Shown here in pieces: positions 16,454 through 28,341 of a stretch of 64,000 nt of DNA. A program made the position numbers and the translations under genes. Position 1 is the stretch's first letter; every line of letters starts with the position of its first letter. The notes beneath the pieces are model-generated. The model did no database searches, was not told the origin of the DNA, and saw nothing but the letters and a program-made list of their open reading frames with translations. The stretch is from the NCBI RefSeq assembly GCF_000213575.1, contig NZ_GL892010.1:20438-84437 (forward strand), written 5' to 3'. This DNA is from Dysgonomonas mossii DSM 22836. Its GTDB lineage: Bacteria > Bacteroidota > Bacteroidia > Bacteroidales > Dysgonomonadaceae.

Positions 16454-18559
16454 ATGAAAATAATAATAGCAGAAAAACCCTCTGTGGCAAAAAGTATAGC
16501 AGCCATAGTCGGAGCAAATAATAAAAAAGAGGGCTATATGGAAGGTAACGGATATGCCGTTACGTGGGCTTTCGGGCATTTGGTCGGACTCGCCATGCCG
16601 GAGCATTATGGTATCACAGGCTTTCAGAAAAAGAACCTGCCGATACTCCCCCAAGAATTTAAACTCTTGCCCCGACAAGTCAAAGAGGGTAAGCAGTACA
16701 GAAACGATCCCGGTGTGATGAGGCAATTAAAAGTTATCCGCGAGTTATTCCATCGTGGAGAATCTATTGTTGTGGCAACCGATGCCGGACGAGAAGGGGA
16801 ACTCATATTCCGCTATATATACGAATATATAGGATGCACCCTTCCGTTCAAAAGACTTTGGATCAGTTCGCTTACTGACAGAGCTATCAAAGACGGCTTT
16901 AAGACCCTTCGCCCCGGAGCAGATTACGACAATCTGTATGCTTCAGCCAAAGCCCGCAGTACCGCTGACTGGCTCGTAGGCATCAATAGCAGTCAGGCTC
17001 TTTCGATCTCCGCAGGCTATGGCGTTTGGTCACTTGGCAGAGTACAAACCCCAACACTGGCGATTATTTGTAGTCGTTATCTGGAAAATAAAGACTTCAA
17101 GCCACAGACCTATTTTCGTTTGAAATTGCAGACAGAAAAAGAACCTATCACTTTTGCTGTTCATTCAGTAGATAAATTTGATACCAAAAGTCAGGCTGAA
17201 GAGATTGCAACGAAGGTCAAAGCTACGGGAAAGTTACTCGTTACAGCAGTAGAACGCAAGGTAGTCAAACAAGAACCACCCTTGCTGTATGATCTTACTA
17301 CGCTTCAAAAGGAAGCCAACAGTAAGCACGGTTTTTCGGCAGATAAAACGTTGACAATAGCACAAAGTCTATATGAGGCGAAGAAAATTTCCTATCCCCG
17401 AACCGGAAGTCGCTATATTTCCGAGGATGTGTTGGAGGAAATACCGCACCTGATCGCTACACTTCGTTCGCACTCTCTTTTTAGGACTTATATTGATAGT
17501 CGATTTGATACCAAACTCAATACCCGTTCGGTGGACGATAAGAAAGTGACCGACCACCATGCACTGATTATCACGGAAGATCCCGCTTCGGGATTATCCA
17601 AAGATGAACAACTTATCTACGATATGATTGCCGGGCGTATGCTTGAAGCCTTTGGCGAACCTTGCATCAAAGAGAACACCACCGTATCACTCGATGCCGA
17701 TGGCGTACACTTTTCCTGCAAAGGGAGCGTTACGCTCGTCCCCGGCTGGAAGGCGGTATTTGATGCTAAAGACGAGCCAAATGATGAAGAGGATTCTATC
17801 GCTTTACCTGTTCTTCTGGAGGGAGATAATCTTTCTGTTCGTGATTGCGAGATTCAAGAAAAGCAAACCAAACCTCGTCCATTGCATACGGAGGCAAGTT
17901 TGCTTAGTTCGATGGAATCCGCAGGCAAAGAGGTAGAAGATGAACAGCAGCGAGAAGCAATGAAAGAGTGCGGTATCGGAACACCTGCTACCCGTGCATC
18001 CATTATCGAAACGTTGTTTTCTCGTGAGTATATTGTGAGAGAGAAAAAATCTCTTGTTCCAACCAATAAAGGATTGGTGGTCTATCTGGCTGTAAAAGAC
18101 AAGAAGATAGCCGATGTAGCCATGACAGGTCAATGGGAGGAAGCCTTAAACAAAATAGCTTCGGGAGAAATGGATGCGGCTGCATTCCATAAAGGAATAG
18201 AAATCTACACCTCACAAATTACTATGGAGCTACTTTCTACTACGATTGAACGTACAGATAGTCGCAATACTTGTCCTTGTCCTAAGTGTAAAAACGAACA
18301 GATGGTATTTTACCCCAAAGTAGTAAAATGTAAAGATGAAAGTTGTGGATTAACTGTATTTAGAACCATTGCCAAAAAAGAGTTGACAGATGGACAGTTG
18401 ACCGATCTTTTGATGAACGGAAAGACTGCTTTAATTAAAGGTTTTGTGAGCGGCAAGACCGGAAGCACCTTTGATGCCATCGTAAAATTTGATGCGGACT
18501 ACAAAACTGTATTTGAGTTCCCGCCACGTAAAGGTGACAGCAAAAAGAAACGTTCTTAA
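16454..18559 (+). CDS. topB: Type IA DNA topoisomerase III
   Basis: A 701-residue TopB-like enzyme. The Toprim domain starts KIIIAEKPSVAKSIA and includes VVATDAGREGELIFRY. The catalytic tyrosine is in KKISYPRTGSRYIS, about residue 314. A C-terminal CPCPKC and CKDESCG pair forms a zinc ribbon. CTnDOT-type elements carry this gene (called exc in CTnDOT) near the excision region. Confidence 0.95.
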   Translation: MKIIIAEKPSVAKSIAAIVGANNKKEGYMEGNGYAVTWAFGHLVGLAMPEHYGITGFQKKNLPILPQEFKLLPRQVKEGKQYRNDPGVMRQLKVIRELFHRGESIVVATDAGREGELIFRYIYEYIGCTLPFKRLWISSLTDRAIKDGFKTLRPGADYDNLYASAKARSTADWLVGINSSQALSISAGYGVWSLGRVQTPTLAIICSRYLENKDFKPQTYFRLKLQTEKEPITFAVHSVDKFDTKSQAEEIATKVKATGKLLVTAVERKVVKQEPPLLYDLTTLQKEANSKHGFSADKTLTIAQSLYEAKKISYPRTGSRYISEDVLEEIPHLIATLRSHSLFRTYIDSRFDTKLNTRSVDDKKVTDHHALIITEDPASGLSKDEQLIYDMIAGRMLEAFGEPCIKENTTVSLDADGVHFSCKGSVTLVPGWKAVFDAKDEPNDEEDSIALPVLLEGDNLSVRDCEIQEKQTKPRPLHTEASLLSSMESAGKEVEDEQQREAMKECGIGTPATRASIIETLFSREYIVREKKSLVPTNKGLVVYLAVKDKKIADVAMTGQWEEALNKIASGEMDAAAFHKGIEIYTSQITMELLSTTIERTDSRNTCPCPKCKNEQMVFYPKVVKCKDESCGLTVFRTIAKKELTDGQLTDLLMNGKTALIKGFVSGKTGSTFDAIVKFDADYKTVFEFPPRKGDSKKKRS

Positions 18560-18565
18560 GTAAAG

Positions 18566-19216
18566 TTATAGATTCAATTTCATATTATAATTGTAATAAC
18601 AGCCCTTCTTCAGTTGAATTTCACCTTCATCCAATTTTTGGAATCCTAATCGGGTATAAAAAGTGACGTTTTCCGGAAGTTGGGTTGTTAAACCAACAAT
18701 ATGGCATATTCGATTTATAGATTTCAATTTTTGTAAGCAATCGTCAATCATATAAGAACCAATCCCAGAGCCCTGATAGTTGGCTTTTATGGCAACCATC
18801 GACAAATAATAATAGTCATTGGTTCCGATGGCATTTGTTAGAAGCTGTTTATTGAGAGAATCCATCTTAAGCATTGTGCGTAAAGCAGAGAATCCAAAAT
18901 TCATAATAAATCGGGGTAATCCGATCTTGAAATAATCGCGAAATTCAGATTTTACTCCATTGGGAGGTAATAAGCTAAATACTCCTATTATTTCCATTGA
19001 ATTTTTTATTCGAACGACTTTTGTCACAGCTTGTCTTCTGTTTATCAGGAATAGATTGGTCTTAAATAACCAGAACAATCCGTCTCGCAATTTATCCTTA
19101 TTTACGAAGATTGAAGCATAAGCTAGATTCGATTCAAAAGCATCTACTAAAATAGTAGCGACCTCTTCGTATTCAGATTCTTTCAATTTATCTATTCGGA
19201 CATCAGGTAAAGACAT
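18566..19216 (-). CDS. GNAT-family acetyltransferase
   Basis: A 216-residue N-acetyltransferase. The acetyl-CoA loop is YQGSGIGSYMID (about residues 138-149), with an NVTFYTRLGFQKLDEG C-terminal motif. The substrate is unknown. It lies antisense between topB and the DUF1896 gene and looks like cargo inserted in the backbone. Confidence 0.85.
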   Translation of the reverse strand: MSLPDVRIDKLKESEYEEVATILVDAFESNLAYASIFVNKDKLRDGLFWLFKTNLFLINRRQAVTKVVRIKNSMEIIGVFSLLPPNGVKSEFRDYFKIGLPRFIMNFGFSALRTMLKMDSLNKQLLTNAIGTNDYYYLSMVAIKANYQGSGIGSYMIDDCLQKLKSINRICHIVGLTTQLPENVTFYTRLGFQKLDEGEIQLKKGCYYNYNMKLNL

Positions 19217-19374
19217 GACAATTGCTTATTGATATTACGATTCAATTAATCAGACAAATTTAAATATAAGTGATTGGATACGCAATGACACCAAGAAAGA
19301 AGCGACCATTGAAATAATAATTTCACTATATTTGCCACTGAAAGGTCTTTGTTCTACGATTCGGAATAGTCGTT

Positions 19375-19422
19375 TAACATTGATTTTTTAGTGGTGGCAT
19401 CCGGGGCTAAGCTCCGGATGCC
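19375..19422 (-). promoter_or_regulatory. Variant ICE leader and terminator-like hairpin
   Basis: On the minus strand a GGCATCCGG/CCGGATGCC hairpin (19396-19422) is followed by CACTAAAAAATCAATGTTA, the same tail as in the other leaders, about 160 bp upstream of the GNAT gene. On the plus strand the same hairpin is followed by TTTTTC and may act as a terminator. Confidence 0.5.
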
Positions 19423-19521
19423 TTTTTCTTTCCCAAACTATAAGCTAAAGAAAATGCTTTATGGTATATCATTAGGTCTAAGGCTATTGATATATCTACA
19501 CTCACAAAAGCAATAACAAAA

Positions 19522-19550
19522 GGGTCTTCGACCCCACTAAAAAATTAATG
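19522..19550 (+). promoter_or_regulatory. ICE leader element upstream of the DUF1896 gene
   Basis: A GGGTC-TTC-GACCC hairpin (19522-19534) runs into CACTAAAAAATTAATG (19535-19550), two bases before the ATG. Confidence 0.65.
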
Positions 19551-19552
19551 AT

Positions 19553-19996
19553 ATGGCGACAAAAACTAAAACAACAGTTATAGAACTGTCTTATTTCCGA
19601 CTATCCCTATTATCTTATCTACGTGATACACATCCCGACAAAGCAACTGACCACAACTTTATTGCTGTACGTGGTGATGCCGCAGCAGAGACGTATAGCC
19701 AAGCTATAAAAGCAGGTCATACCCATGACTATGCAGAAGAAGCCTCTTCAAAGGTCTTATACGAAGGCTTATATTTCTCCACCTACCGAACCCTTGTAAC
19801 TATCCTTTGGGAAGAATTTTCCGAAGAAATACCTCCCTCACAAGCCGAAGGCATAGCAATGGAGCTATTACCCTGCCTTACGGGTACAATTCAGAAATAC
19901 AGCTTGTCTGATGATTTCGCCGATACACCTGAGTACAATCAGTTTTACACGGAACTGACTGGTGAAATACAAATACTTCTCGAAAATGGCTTATAA
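19553..19996 (+). CDS. DUF1896 family protein
   Basis: A 147-residue acidic protein of the DUF1896 family, with the family opening [20 protein letters not shown] and later [20 protein letters not shown]. Found next to the giant helicase gene in Bacteroidales conjugative elements; function unknown. It overlaps the helicase start by 11 bp, implying coupled translation. Confidence 0.88.
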   Translation: MATKTKTTVIELSYFRLSLLSYLRDTHPDKATDHNFIAVRGDAAAETYSQAIKAGHTHDYAEEASSKVLYEGLYFSTYRTLVTILWEEFSEEIPPSQAEGIAMELLPCLTGTIQKYSLSDDFADTPEYNQFYTELTGEIQILLENGL

Positions 19997-22900
19997 TAAA
20001 AAAGCCCATCTTCGGGATAACATCGAGGCAATACGCATTGCTTTTGCTCTCGATAAAGAGAAAAGGCAGGCTACCGATGATGAAAAAATAAAATTGGCAG
20101 CCTATTCCGGTTTTGGAGGGATAAAAGCCGTGTTGAATCCCGCCGCCAAACAGGAAGATATACAATATTGGAAAGCCTCGGAGCATGATTTGTTCCCACT
20201 TGTAACCGAATTACATCAAGTGTTACGGGAAGGAGCGAAAGATGATGCCGAATACAAACGCTCTGTAAGCTCCCTTAAAAATTCGGTGCTGACCGCTTTC
20301 TATACACCCAAGCCCGTTATTGATGCTTTGACACTCGCTCTGAATAACAGTGGCATCAAACCTCAACGTTTTCTTGAACCGAGTGCGGGAACCGGAGCGT
20401 TTATATCCTCGTTCAAAGAAACTGTTCCTGATGCAGAAGTAACAGGATTTGAAAAAGATCTGCTGACAGGCAAGATTCTCTCACACCTCCACCCAGAGGA
20501 TAAAATACGGATTGAAGGTTACGAAAAAATGGAAGGACGATACTCGCAGCATTATGATGTAATCGCTTCGAACATTCCTTTCGGCGATGTTGCTGTATTT
20601 GATCCTTTACTATCCAAACATGAGATACCCGCAGTGAGCCAATCTACAAAGGCAATCCATAATTATTTTTTCACTAAAAGTGTGATGGCTGCCCGTGAGG
20701 GAGGATTGATAGCTTTTATCACTTCACAGGGAGTTCTTAATTCGGAGCAGAATAAACCGATTCGTGAACACCTGATGAATAGTTGCAATGTCGTTTCCGC
20801 CATCCGATTACCCAATAACTTGTTTACAGAGGAAGCAGGAACAGAAGTCGGAAGCGATCTGATTATCCTGCAACGTAAGAATGATAATATCCTGCCGACC
20901 CAAAGGCAGCAGGATTTTATCGAATCTCGCAAATTATCGAACGGTATATCTGTAAATAATCTGTTCAAAGACTTCGACAGGGTGATACAGACCGATGTAA
21001 AAGTAGGTACTGACCCTTACGGAAAACCTGCAATGGAATTTACTCATTCGGGAGGAGCGGAAGCCATTGCCGCCACATTGTATCGGATGCTGAATGAAGA
21101 TTTTACTCAACATTTAGATGTACAGCATTATCAAAGCCATGCACAGAGTACAGTAGAACAATTGCAATTACAGGTAGCTCCCACTGCGGAAATAAGACAA
21201 ACACCCAATTTAGATGAAACTCGCCTTCCCGATGACCTTAGTCCATTTTGGCAAGAAGTGGAGGATTTTCTGACACAGTCGACAGTACAACAATCCGAAA
21301 CAACAAAACAAATTCAAGAGCCAAAAGGCATACAGGAAATATCCGTTTCGGATATGGTGGAATTAAGTCCCAAATCGGCTTACGAACCTATTGAAGAAGA
21401 TTTAGTCCTTTTCCATCCTTTTGGAGAAGCCAGAAACCGCAAAGCATGGGCGGAACTGTCCGAACAGGGGAGAAAAGCAGTTGTAGAACCACGCATTGCC
21501 ACACCAAAGGAAAAGACGAAGGCTATACCAACAATAGAAAAAAAAGATACAATCATCAAGGATGAAGCCAGCGGATTGTTTGTAAATACGAATACTGGAG
21601 AAGTAATAGAACAAAAGGAAGTACCGCCGCCTGATATGCAGCAACAGCCGATTGTTACCTTGTACGACTTGTTTGGATTTTCAGCCGAAGAACGTTCACA
21701 GATTAAACAGCCCAAGCGTTCCCGTCGCCGTATGCCCATACCACAGCCTAAAGCCAGCCAGCAAAAGGAGGTACAAGCTAAAAGTCCGACAGCAAGTACA
21801 CCAACAGAAACACCCGAACAACGTGCGGGACGTTTGGAAAAGGAAAAGGCAGAACGATTAAAGCCTATTCCGATGCCAATACCCGAAACCGGATTGCCAA
21901 AACATTATAAGGATGGCTCATTAGTCACTGATGCAGATAATCGCATCGGCTACCTGCGGGATATGGACGGACATCAACCTATGTTTCATCCGTTGGAATT
22001 GCCACCGAATCAACAAAAACAGGCATCACTTTATATCGAGATACGCGATACTTACAACCATCTGTACAACAACGAAGCCGATACACTGAAAGAGAATCCC
22101 GCATTACGGCAGATGCTCAATCGCTTGTATGATGATTTTACACAAAAATTCGGAAACCTGAACGATGCGAGAAACCTCGAACTTATCAAGATGGATGTCG
22201 CAGGACGGGAAATACTTTCGTTGGAACGTTACCGAGAGGGCAAAGCGATGAAGGCTGATATCTTTGAACATCCCGTAGCTTTCAATCCCAATGAGATTTC
22301 CAAAGTAGATAATGCATACGAAGCATTGGTTTCCAGTCTCAATAAATACGGTGCAGTCAATTTGGACTACATGGTCTCTCTAACCAATAATACGCAAGAG
22401 GGAATACTTGACGAACTAAAAGGTAAAATCTATTTCAATCCTCTTGTTGGTGACTATGAGGTAGCAGATAAGTTTATATCGGGCAATGTTATCTCAAAAG
22501 CAGATGAGGTACAGAATTTTATTGACCGCAATCCCGAACATAAAACAGTCAAAGAATCTCTGACTGTTTTACAGGAAGCCATACCCAAACCGATAGCCTT
22601 CGACGATCTGGATTTCAATTTCGGTGAACGCTGGATACCTACGGGTATCTATGCCGCTTTTGCTTTACACCTCTTTGAAACGGACGTCAATATCCATTAT
22701 GCACAGAGCCGAGATGAGTTTAGCATAAATTCCAATACTAAAAATGCTAAGATCAGTGATCAGTATGCTGTCAAAGGAGAAAGTCGCACCTTTGATGGTA
22801 TTGCCCTGATGCGTCATGCCTTGCACGACACGACTCCCGATATTACCAAAACGGTCAGAGTCAATGGCAAGGAGACAAAGGTACGGGACGGAGAAGCGAT

Positions 22901-25799
22901 TCAGCTTGCCAATACCAAAATAGATGAGATGCGTAACGGCTTTTCGGAATGGCTCAGAGAGCAGACTCCCGAATTTAAAGACCGACTTACCGACCTTTAT
23001 AACCGTAAGTTCAATTGTTTTGTACGTCCCGAATATGACGGTTCACATCAGACTTTTCCCGGACTCGATCTAAAAGGCTTGGGTATTCCCGACTTATACA
23101 AGAGCCAGAAAGATGCCATCTGGATGCTTAAATTGAACGGTGGTGGTATAATCGACCATGAAGTGGGAGGTGGCAAAACGCTGATTATGTGTTGTGGAGC
23201 AATGGAGATGAAACGGCTCGGATTAGTGAATAAACCCCTTATCACAGGACTGAAAGCCAATGTCCATGAAATCGCCCAGACCTTTTGTACGGCATACCCT
23301 GATGCAAAGGTACTTTATCCAGGCAAGGAGGATTTTACACCGCAGAACCGCAATCGTATTTTTAATGAAATGAAAAACAACAATTGGGATGCTGTTATTT
23401 TAACACACGAACAGTTCGGGATGATACCACAATCCCCGGAGATACAGCGGGACATCTTGCAGGCAGAACTCGATAGCGTGGAGGAAAATCTTGAAGTATT
23501 GCGTTCACAGGGTAAAGAGGTATCAAGAGGGATGCTCAAAGGTTGTGAGAAACGCAAAAGCAATCTTGAAGCTAAATTGGAAGGGGTAGCCCACCAGATC
23601 GAGAATCGCAAGGATAATATGTCTGATTTTCGGATGATCGGTATAGACCACTTGTTTGTAGATGAATCTCACAAATTTAAAAATCTGACTTTTACCACCC
23701 GTCATGACCGTGTGGCAGGCTTGGGGAATACCGAAGGTTCACAAAGGGCACTCAATATGCTTTTTGCCTTGCGTACCATACAGGAACGTACAGGCAAGGA
23801 TTTAGGGGCTACTTATTCGTCGGGAACAACGATCTCCAATTCATTGACCGAATTATATCTGTTATTCAAATATTTGCGTCCCAGGGAATTGGAAAGACAA
23901 GGCATCAATACCTTCGATGCTTGGGCAGCTATCTTTGCCAAGAAAACCAAAGATTACGAGTTTTCGGTTACCAACCAGATCGTGCAGAAAGAACGTTTCC
24001 GCTATTTTATCAAAGTGCCGGAACTGGCTTCTTTCTATTCCGAAATTACCGATTACCGTACCGCACAGGATATTGGTATTAATCGTCCCGAAAAGAACGA
24101 AATTCTGCACAATATACCACCCACACCCGACCAGCAGGAATTTATCGGTAAGCTGATGGAGTTCGCCAAAACGGGCAATGCCACTCTTTTGGGACGTGCA
24201 CCATTATCGGAACGGGAAGAAAAAGCAAAGATGCTGATAGCAACCGACTATGCCCGAAAGATGTCTCTTGATATGCGGATGATAGATCCCGATAAGTATG
24301 GCGATCATATAGATAACAAAGCCAGCCATTGTGCCGCTTCGATAGCGGACTATTATCAAAAGTACAATGCCCAGAAAGGAACACAGTTCGTTTTCTCGGA
24401 TTTGGGAACCTACAAACCGGGGCAATGGAGTCCCTATACCGAAATCAAACGTAAGTTGGTGGAAGATTACGGCATCCCTGCATCCGAGGTCAGATTTATT
24501 CAGGAAGCCACCAGCGAGAGGGCACGAAAAGCCATGATAAAGGATATGAACGAGGGTAAAATCCGTGTAATGTTCGGCTCTACCGAGATGTTGGGCACAG
24601 GCGTGAACGCCCAAAAGAGGGCGGTAGCTATTCATCATTTGGACGCACCGTGGCGTCCGTCAGATCTGGAGCAACGCGACGGGCGAGCAATACGCAAAGG
24701 CAACGAAATTGCCAAACTGTATGCTGATAATAAGGTAGATATAAAAATATATGCCGTAGAAAAATCACTCGATGCCTATAAGTTTGGCTTGCTCCACAAT
24801 AAGCAGCTATTTATCAAACAGCTTAAAAACAATAATTTGGGTACTCGCACCATTGACGAGGGCAGTATGGATGAGAAAAGTGGCATGAACTTTTCTGAAT
24901 ATGTGGCTATCTTATCGGGGAACACCGAATTGCTGGAGAAAGCAAGGATTGAAAAGAAGATTGCTGCTTTGGACAGTGAAAAGCAGGCTTTCACTCGTGG
25001 CAAATCAGTGAGCCGATACAAGTTGGAGAATATCATGCAGACGGTTGAATCCAATAAAGGATATATTGATCGCATCTCCAAAGATGTGGAAGCCTTTAAT
25101 AGTAGGGTGCAGGTTGCTCCCGATGGCACACGGCTCAATCCTGTAAAATTGGATGGGTTTCAAGCTGCCGATCCGGTTGCTATCGGCAAGAAATTGAACG
25201 AGATATCGGATAAGGCACGTACACACGGGGCACACGAGAAAATCGGCTCGTTGTATGGTTTTGATCTATTGGTAAAATCCGAAACTACGAATAAAGATGG
25301 TTTTGACTTGATACAAAACCGATTTTTCATACGTGGCGAGGGGCAGATACTTTATAACTATAATTATGGAAGTTTGGCGGCAGATCCAAAAACCGCCTCG
25401 CTTAACTTTCTGAATGCACTTGACAGTATGCCTAAACTATTGGAGAAGTATCAAACGGACACCGATAAGCGGATGCAGGATGTACCTGTTCTGAAGCAAG
25501 TCGTGGAAGGTATTTGGTCGAAAGAGAACGAATTGAAAGATTTAAAAACGGAACTTACTGCATTGGAGCGTAAGATAGAGTTATCATTGAAGCCCATCGA
25601 GCAAAGCGAGGGACAAGAAAATGTTTCTGAAAAGAATCAGGTTCAATCTCAGAATAGCCCAAAATCAACAGCGATTCAAGATGCCTCTATGCCGAATACT
25701 TTGCAAGGAGTAAAAGAAGTTATGGCGGATAGGTTCGTAATTGGATCGGTGGGTAGTAGTCCGCCACCAAAAGAAGAAAAAAGAGGCATGAAGCTCTAA
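19986..25799 (+). CDS. Giant N6-DNA methylase/SNF2-type helicase fusion
   Basis: A 1937-residue protein typical of large Bacteroidales conjugative elements. The N-terminal methylase has [15 protein letters not shown] (about 130-144) and ASNIPFGDV in place of NPPY. The helicase half has [15 protein letters not shown] as motif [13 protein letters not shown] as motif II and [15 protein letters not shown] as motif VI. Long coiled-coil-like stretches follow. It may protect or process element DNA, but its role is not established. The ATG at 19986 ([20 protein letters not shown]) matches the family start. Confidence 0.92.
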   Translation: MAYNKKAHLRDNIEAIRIAFALDKEKRQATDDEKIKLAAYSGFGGIKAVLNPAAKQEDIQYWKASEHDLFPLVTELHQVLREGAKDDAEYKRSVSSLKNSVLTAFYTPKPVIDALTLALNNSGIKPQRFLEPSAGTGAFISSFKETVPDAEVTGFEKDLLTGKILSHLHPEDKIRIEGYEKMEGRYSQHYDVIASNIPFGDVAVFDPLLSKHEIPAVSQSTKAIHNYFFTKSVMAAREGGLIAFITSQGVLNSEQNKPIREHLMNSCNVVSAIRLPNNLFTEEAGTEVGSDLIILQRKNDNILPTQRQQDFIESRKLSNGISVNNLFKDFDRVIQTDVKVGTDPYGKPAMEFTHSGGAEAIAATLYRMLNEDFTQHLDVQHYQSHAQSTVEQLQLQVAPTAEIRQTPNLDETRLPDDLSPFWQEVEDFLTQSTVQQSETTKQIQEPKGIQEISVSDMVELSPKSAYEPIEEDLVLFHPFGEARNRKAWAELSEQGRKAVVEPRIATPKEKTKAIPTIEKKDTIIKDEASGLFVNTNTGEVIEQKEVPPPDMQQQPIVTLYDLFGFSAEERSQIKQPKRSRRRMPIPQPKASQQKEVQAKSPTASTPTETPEQRAGRLEKEKAERLKPIPMPIPETGLPKHYKDGSLVTDADNRIGYLRDMDGHQPMFHPLELPPNQQKQASLYIEIRDTYNHLYNNEADTLKENPALRQMLNRLYDDFTQKFGNLNDARNLELIKMDVAGREILSLERYREGKAMKADIFEHPVAFNPNEISKVDNAYEALVSSLNKYGAVNLDYMVSLTNNTQEGILDELKGKIYFNPLVGDYEVADKFISGNVISKADEVQNFIDRNPEHKTVKESLTVLQEAIPKPIAFDDLDFNFGERWIPTGIYAAFALHLFETDVNIHYAQSRDEFSINSNTKNAKISDQYAVKGESRTFDGIALMRHALHDTTPDITKTVRVNGKETKVRDGEAIQLANTKIDEMRNGFSEWLREQTPEFKDRLTDLYNRKFNCFVRPEYDGSHQTFPGLDLKGLGIPDLYKSQKDAIWMLKLNGGGIIDHEVGGGKTLIMCCGAMEMKRLGLVNKPLITGLKANVHEIAQTFCTAYPDAKVLYPGKEDFTPQNRNRIFNEMKNNNWDAVILTHEQFGMIPQSPEIQRDILQAELDSVEENLEVLRSQGKEVSRGMLKGCEKRKSNLEAKLEGVAHQIENRKDNMSDFRMIGIDHLFVDESHKFKNLTFTTRHDRVAGLGNTEGSQRALNMLFALRTIQERTGKDLGATYSSGTTISNSLTELYLLFKYLRPRELERQGINTFDAWAAIFAKKTKDYEFSVTNQIVQKERFRYFIKVPELASFYSEITDYRTAQDIGINRPEKNEILHNIPPTPDQQEFIGKLMEFAKTGNATLLGRAPLSEREEKAKMLIATDYARKMSLDMRMIDPDKYGDHIDNKASHCAASIADYYQKYNAQKGTQFVFSDLGTYKPGQWSPYTEIKRKLVEDYGIPASEVRFIQEATSERARKAMIKDMNEGKIRVMFGSTEMLGTGVNAQKRAVAIHHLDAPWRPSDLEQRDGRAIRKGNEIAKLYADNKVDIKIYAVEKSLDAYKFGLLHNKQLFIKQLKNNNLGTRTIDEGSMDEKSGMNFSEYVAILSGNTELLEKARIEKKIAALDSEKQAFTRGKSVSRYKLENIMQTVESNKGYIDRISKDVEAFNSRVQVAPDGTRLNPVKLDGFQAADPVAIGKKLNEISDKARTHGAHEKIGSLYGFDLLVKSETTNKDGFDLIQNRFFIRGEGQILYNYNYGSLAADPKTASLNFLNALDSMPKLLEKYQTDTDKRMQDVPVLKQVVEGIWSKENELKDLKTELTALERKIELSLKPIEQSEGQENVSEKNQVQSQNSPKSTAIQDASMPNTLQGVKEVMADRFVIGSVGSSPPPKEEKRGMKL

Positions 25800-25807
25800 A
25801 TGAAGAT

Positions 25808-25838
25808 GACCGTAGAAGAATAATTCTGCGGTCTTTTT
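25808..25838 (+). terminator. Terminator after the helicase gene
   Basis: GACCGTAGAA and TTCTGCGGTC pair with one wobble, followed by TTTTTG. It lies between convergent genes. Confidence 0.75.
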
Positions 25839-25840
25839 GT

Positions 25841-26161
25841 TTATTCTTTTTCTACCATATCCTCATCTATATTGTCTCTAAAATGATCACGAATAAATTT
25901 CTCTACGTTTTTCTCTGTGTAAAATATCTTGTGATGGATGGTTATATAGGTCAGTTCCCCAGCCGAACGGTAACGCTGTAATGTCCGTTTGCTTACGTTC
26001 AGCATTTGGCACAGGTCTTGATTGTCTAAAAGCCGTTCGCCGTTCAGTACGTTATGTCGTCCGCTCATTATATCCATAAATTTATCCAATCGGTCGAAAC
26101 GTCCCATAAATTGTTCGAACCACGCCTGCATAAAATCTTTTAGGTTGTTATCGTCGTTCAT
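25841..26161 (-). CDS. HTH (excisionase-like) DNA-binding protein
   Basis: A 106-residue protein with a MerR/excisionase-like helix-turn-helix: DNQDLCQMLNVSKRTLQRYR followed by a wing-like segment ending IFYTEKNVEKFI. Similar proteins flank integration and regulation modules of Bacteroidales elements and may help excision. Related paralogues occur at 42935-43237 and 43573-43881 in the second element. Confidence 0.85.
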   Translation of the reverse strand: MNDDNNLKDFMQAWFEQFMGRFDRLDKFMDIMSGRHNVLNGERLLDNQDLCQMLNVSKRTLQRYRSAGELTYITIHHKIFYTEKNVEKFIRDHFRDNIDEDMVEKE

Positions 26162-26281
26162 CTACTTGCTTGTTTTAATTTCTTCTGCAAGTTTAGCGGA
26201 AACGAAAACAATAAAAGTGGTATCTACCACCGCAGATACCACCATTTAGTTTGTAACATATTGATTATTAAACTTAGTGTT

Positions 26282-26904
26282 TTACTTATAGAATTTGTCT
26301 ACTTCATTCTTATAAACGGCAAGCAGTCGCTCTAACATAGAGGAAGGATTTTTTTTACGTTCCATTGTGCGAGTTTTGCGGCTGTAAATATTTTTTGGAA
26401 TCTTGACATTGAAAATAAGCTTCAGGCCTTGTATGATTTCAGAAAAACTGATTAGTTTACCGGATGCTTTACGAATCAGTTTAATATTATAAATCGCTAT
26501 TGCCAGTTCTATTAGATCTGTGATTGTCCCTCCCCAGATATAATAGCCGGAGGAAGAAGGCTCTGTTGTGTTATTTGTATCGGAAGAAACAGGTTTTGGA
26601 TTATACTCTATCCATTGCAAAGCAGCATTAAGGAAGGATAAACTATGGGCTATGCAACTTAGAATTGGAGCATTTTTTTTCCCGCCCCCTTATCGCTTAA
26701 TGACATCTGGAATCCTTCCAATTCTAAGCGGGTATAATGTATTGTAAAATAAGCAGGAATACTTTCTTTCTCTGAGGTACAAAGAGTCGTGACTTTATGT
26801 ACGAAGTCTTCATACGCTGATTCAATATCATATTTGCCAAGATTGAATGTTCCATCCATTTTCTTCAGCAGGCATAATAACTGTGTGTTTATTAATCTTT
26901 TCAT
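26282..26904 (-). pseudogene. rteC: RteC-like regulator, frameshifted
   Basis: Two open frames make one RteC-like protein of about 207 residues when joined. The N-terminal part (MKRLINTQLLCLLKKMDGTF onward, from 26904) stops shortly after an A8 run (plus-strand T8 at 26673-26680). Adding one base there joins it to the C-terminal part, which contains GGTITDLIELAIAIY and FNVKIPKNIYSRKTRT, matching the RteC C-terminus. RteC activates excision in CTnDOT. Either a true frameshift, a sequencing error in a homopolymer, or slippage. Confidence 0.7.
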
Positions 26905-27233
26905 ATCACTCTTTTTTTTAGATTATTATTAAAAGCAAACAGGTGGCAATACCATATTTACTCAGCTTTCTGTTTCTTATTCGACGATAGCTTTCTTTCT
27001 CTGAAAATTATAAGTGCTATATCATGCTATAAACCTGCTTATTTTTTAGGCTAACCGTTTTCAATCACTATCATATAGACTTATTATGTCCAAAGTTTTA
27101 TAAAGAGATAATAGCATAAATAATCATATGTAACAGCTATTATCTTGTATACTTTATAAAATATTGGCCTATGAATAATTTTAGAGTATTTTGTATATCC
27201 CAAGGAAGTTCGATATTTATCTCATATTCTACA
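26905..27233. other. Non-coding gap at the right side of the conjugative element
   Basis: About 330 AT-rich bases with no convincing gene. The conjugative element probably ends in or near this gap because the genes beyond are not ICE backbone, but I could not find an attachment repeat. Confidence 0.4.
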
Positions 27234-27785
27234 TTATTTAATGTTCCTCTGATACTTAAGACGTATTACACCATTCGGGTAAGCTTGTTGTGATGATAAC
27301 TCCCAATAGTTTTCTTTCGCATTTCCCATGGACAAGGGAAAACCATGCCCCAGAGTTACCGGAATTATTATAAGGGTAAATTCATCTATCAATTCCTGTT
27401 CTGAAAATTCGGCAATTAATTCATGATCTCCTGCAAGCCAGATATCACCGCCTCCATAGGAAATGATCTCCTGTACCTGGTTCATATAGGATCTGGATGA
27501 TTTCCTGTTATCAAGGATAATACGGATATCCCTTTTCGGTGGGGCTTCAAAAAAATGCCTGGATATAACATAGCAAGGAAGATTTTCGTATTTCCAACGA
27601 TAATTATAACATTGAATCATCGTATAATGGCGATGACTGAAAAGAACACAATCAATTGTTCGAAGAAAATCTTTGAATCCATAATCATATTGCTTTATGT
27701 ACTTTTCCGAGAAATCTATATCCCCGTTTACTTGAGCTATATAGCCATCAAGAGATATGACTGCATACATCTTTATCTTACTCAT
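27234..27785 (-). CDS. Dihydrofolate reductase-like/RibD C-terminal protein
   Basis: A 183-residue protein of the RibD C-terminal/DHFR-like superfamily: KMYAVISLDGYIA at the start, SYGGGDIWLAGDHELIAEF for nucleotide binding, and LIIIPVTLGHGFPL near the end. These bind NADPH and reduce pterin- or pyrimidine-like substrates, but for this subfamily the substrate is unknown. It stands alone. Confidence 0.85.
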   Translation of the reverse strand: MSKIKMYAVISLDGYIAQVNGDIDFSEKYIKQYDYGFKDFLRTIDCVLFSHRHYTMIQCYNYRWKYENLPCYVISRHFFEAPPKRDIRIILDNRKSSRSYMNQVQEIISYGGGDIWLAGDHELIAEFSEQELIDEFTLIIIPVTLGHGFPLSMGNAKENYWELSSQQAYPNGVIRLKYQRNIK

Positions 27786-28005
27786 ATTTTAGGTCTCTCT
27801 ATTTTAATAATGTGTGTCATCAATAATATTCTCTAGATAATATGTAATTCCCTATTTGTCGTATTGATTGAAATAAGAGAAATTCTTGACTCTATATAGA
27901 TATAATATTTAACTTCCAAAATTTCATTTGACTGGTCAAGCCAGATACTCTGAGACAAGTATCAGCCTGTTAAGAAAAGGATATTAGTACATCTCTTTTT
28001 ATCGT

Positions 28006-28194
28006 TTATTTATAGGAGCGGCTTGGCTCCACATTTCTTTCAATACCAATATGATATTCCTTTTCTTTTGTCCAATACGTTATATAATCAATACTATATC
28101 TTACTCCGGAGTGATGGGTCCGGACTTTAATTTCATGGTCTCCGCATAAATCCTGCTGTTTCTGTAAATCTGTTATTAATTCGCTTATTTTCAT
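28006..28194 (-). CDS. Small hypothetical protein
   Basis: A 62-residue protein starting MKISELITDLQKQQDLCGDH. This opening and the EIKVRTHHSG segment resemble small Bacteroidales proteins of unknown function often found near phage and mobile genes. The frame has a clean ATG and balanced composition. Confidence 0.55.
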   Translation of the reverse strand: MKISELITDLQKQQDLCGDHEIKVRTHHSGVRYSIDYITYWTKEKEYHIGIERNVEPSRSYK

Positions 28195-28341
28195 GTTTTT
28201 ATTTTTAGAAAAAGAAAAGTCTTAAATATTTGCAGACTGATAACGTCCGATAGAAATAGAATCGATAAGATCGTATCCGTTGAGAAAAAGTCCATGATCA
28301 ATTCCTGATATTATCTATATTTTTTCTCTCAGCTATATATA

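Noticed and set aside
24204..24638. A 144-codon minus-strand frame
   Set aside because: Antisense to the helicase domain, with no start context or domain.
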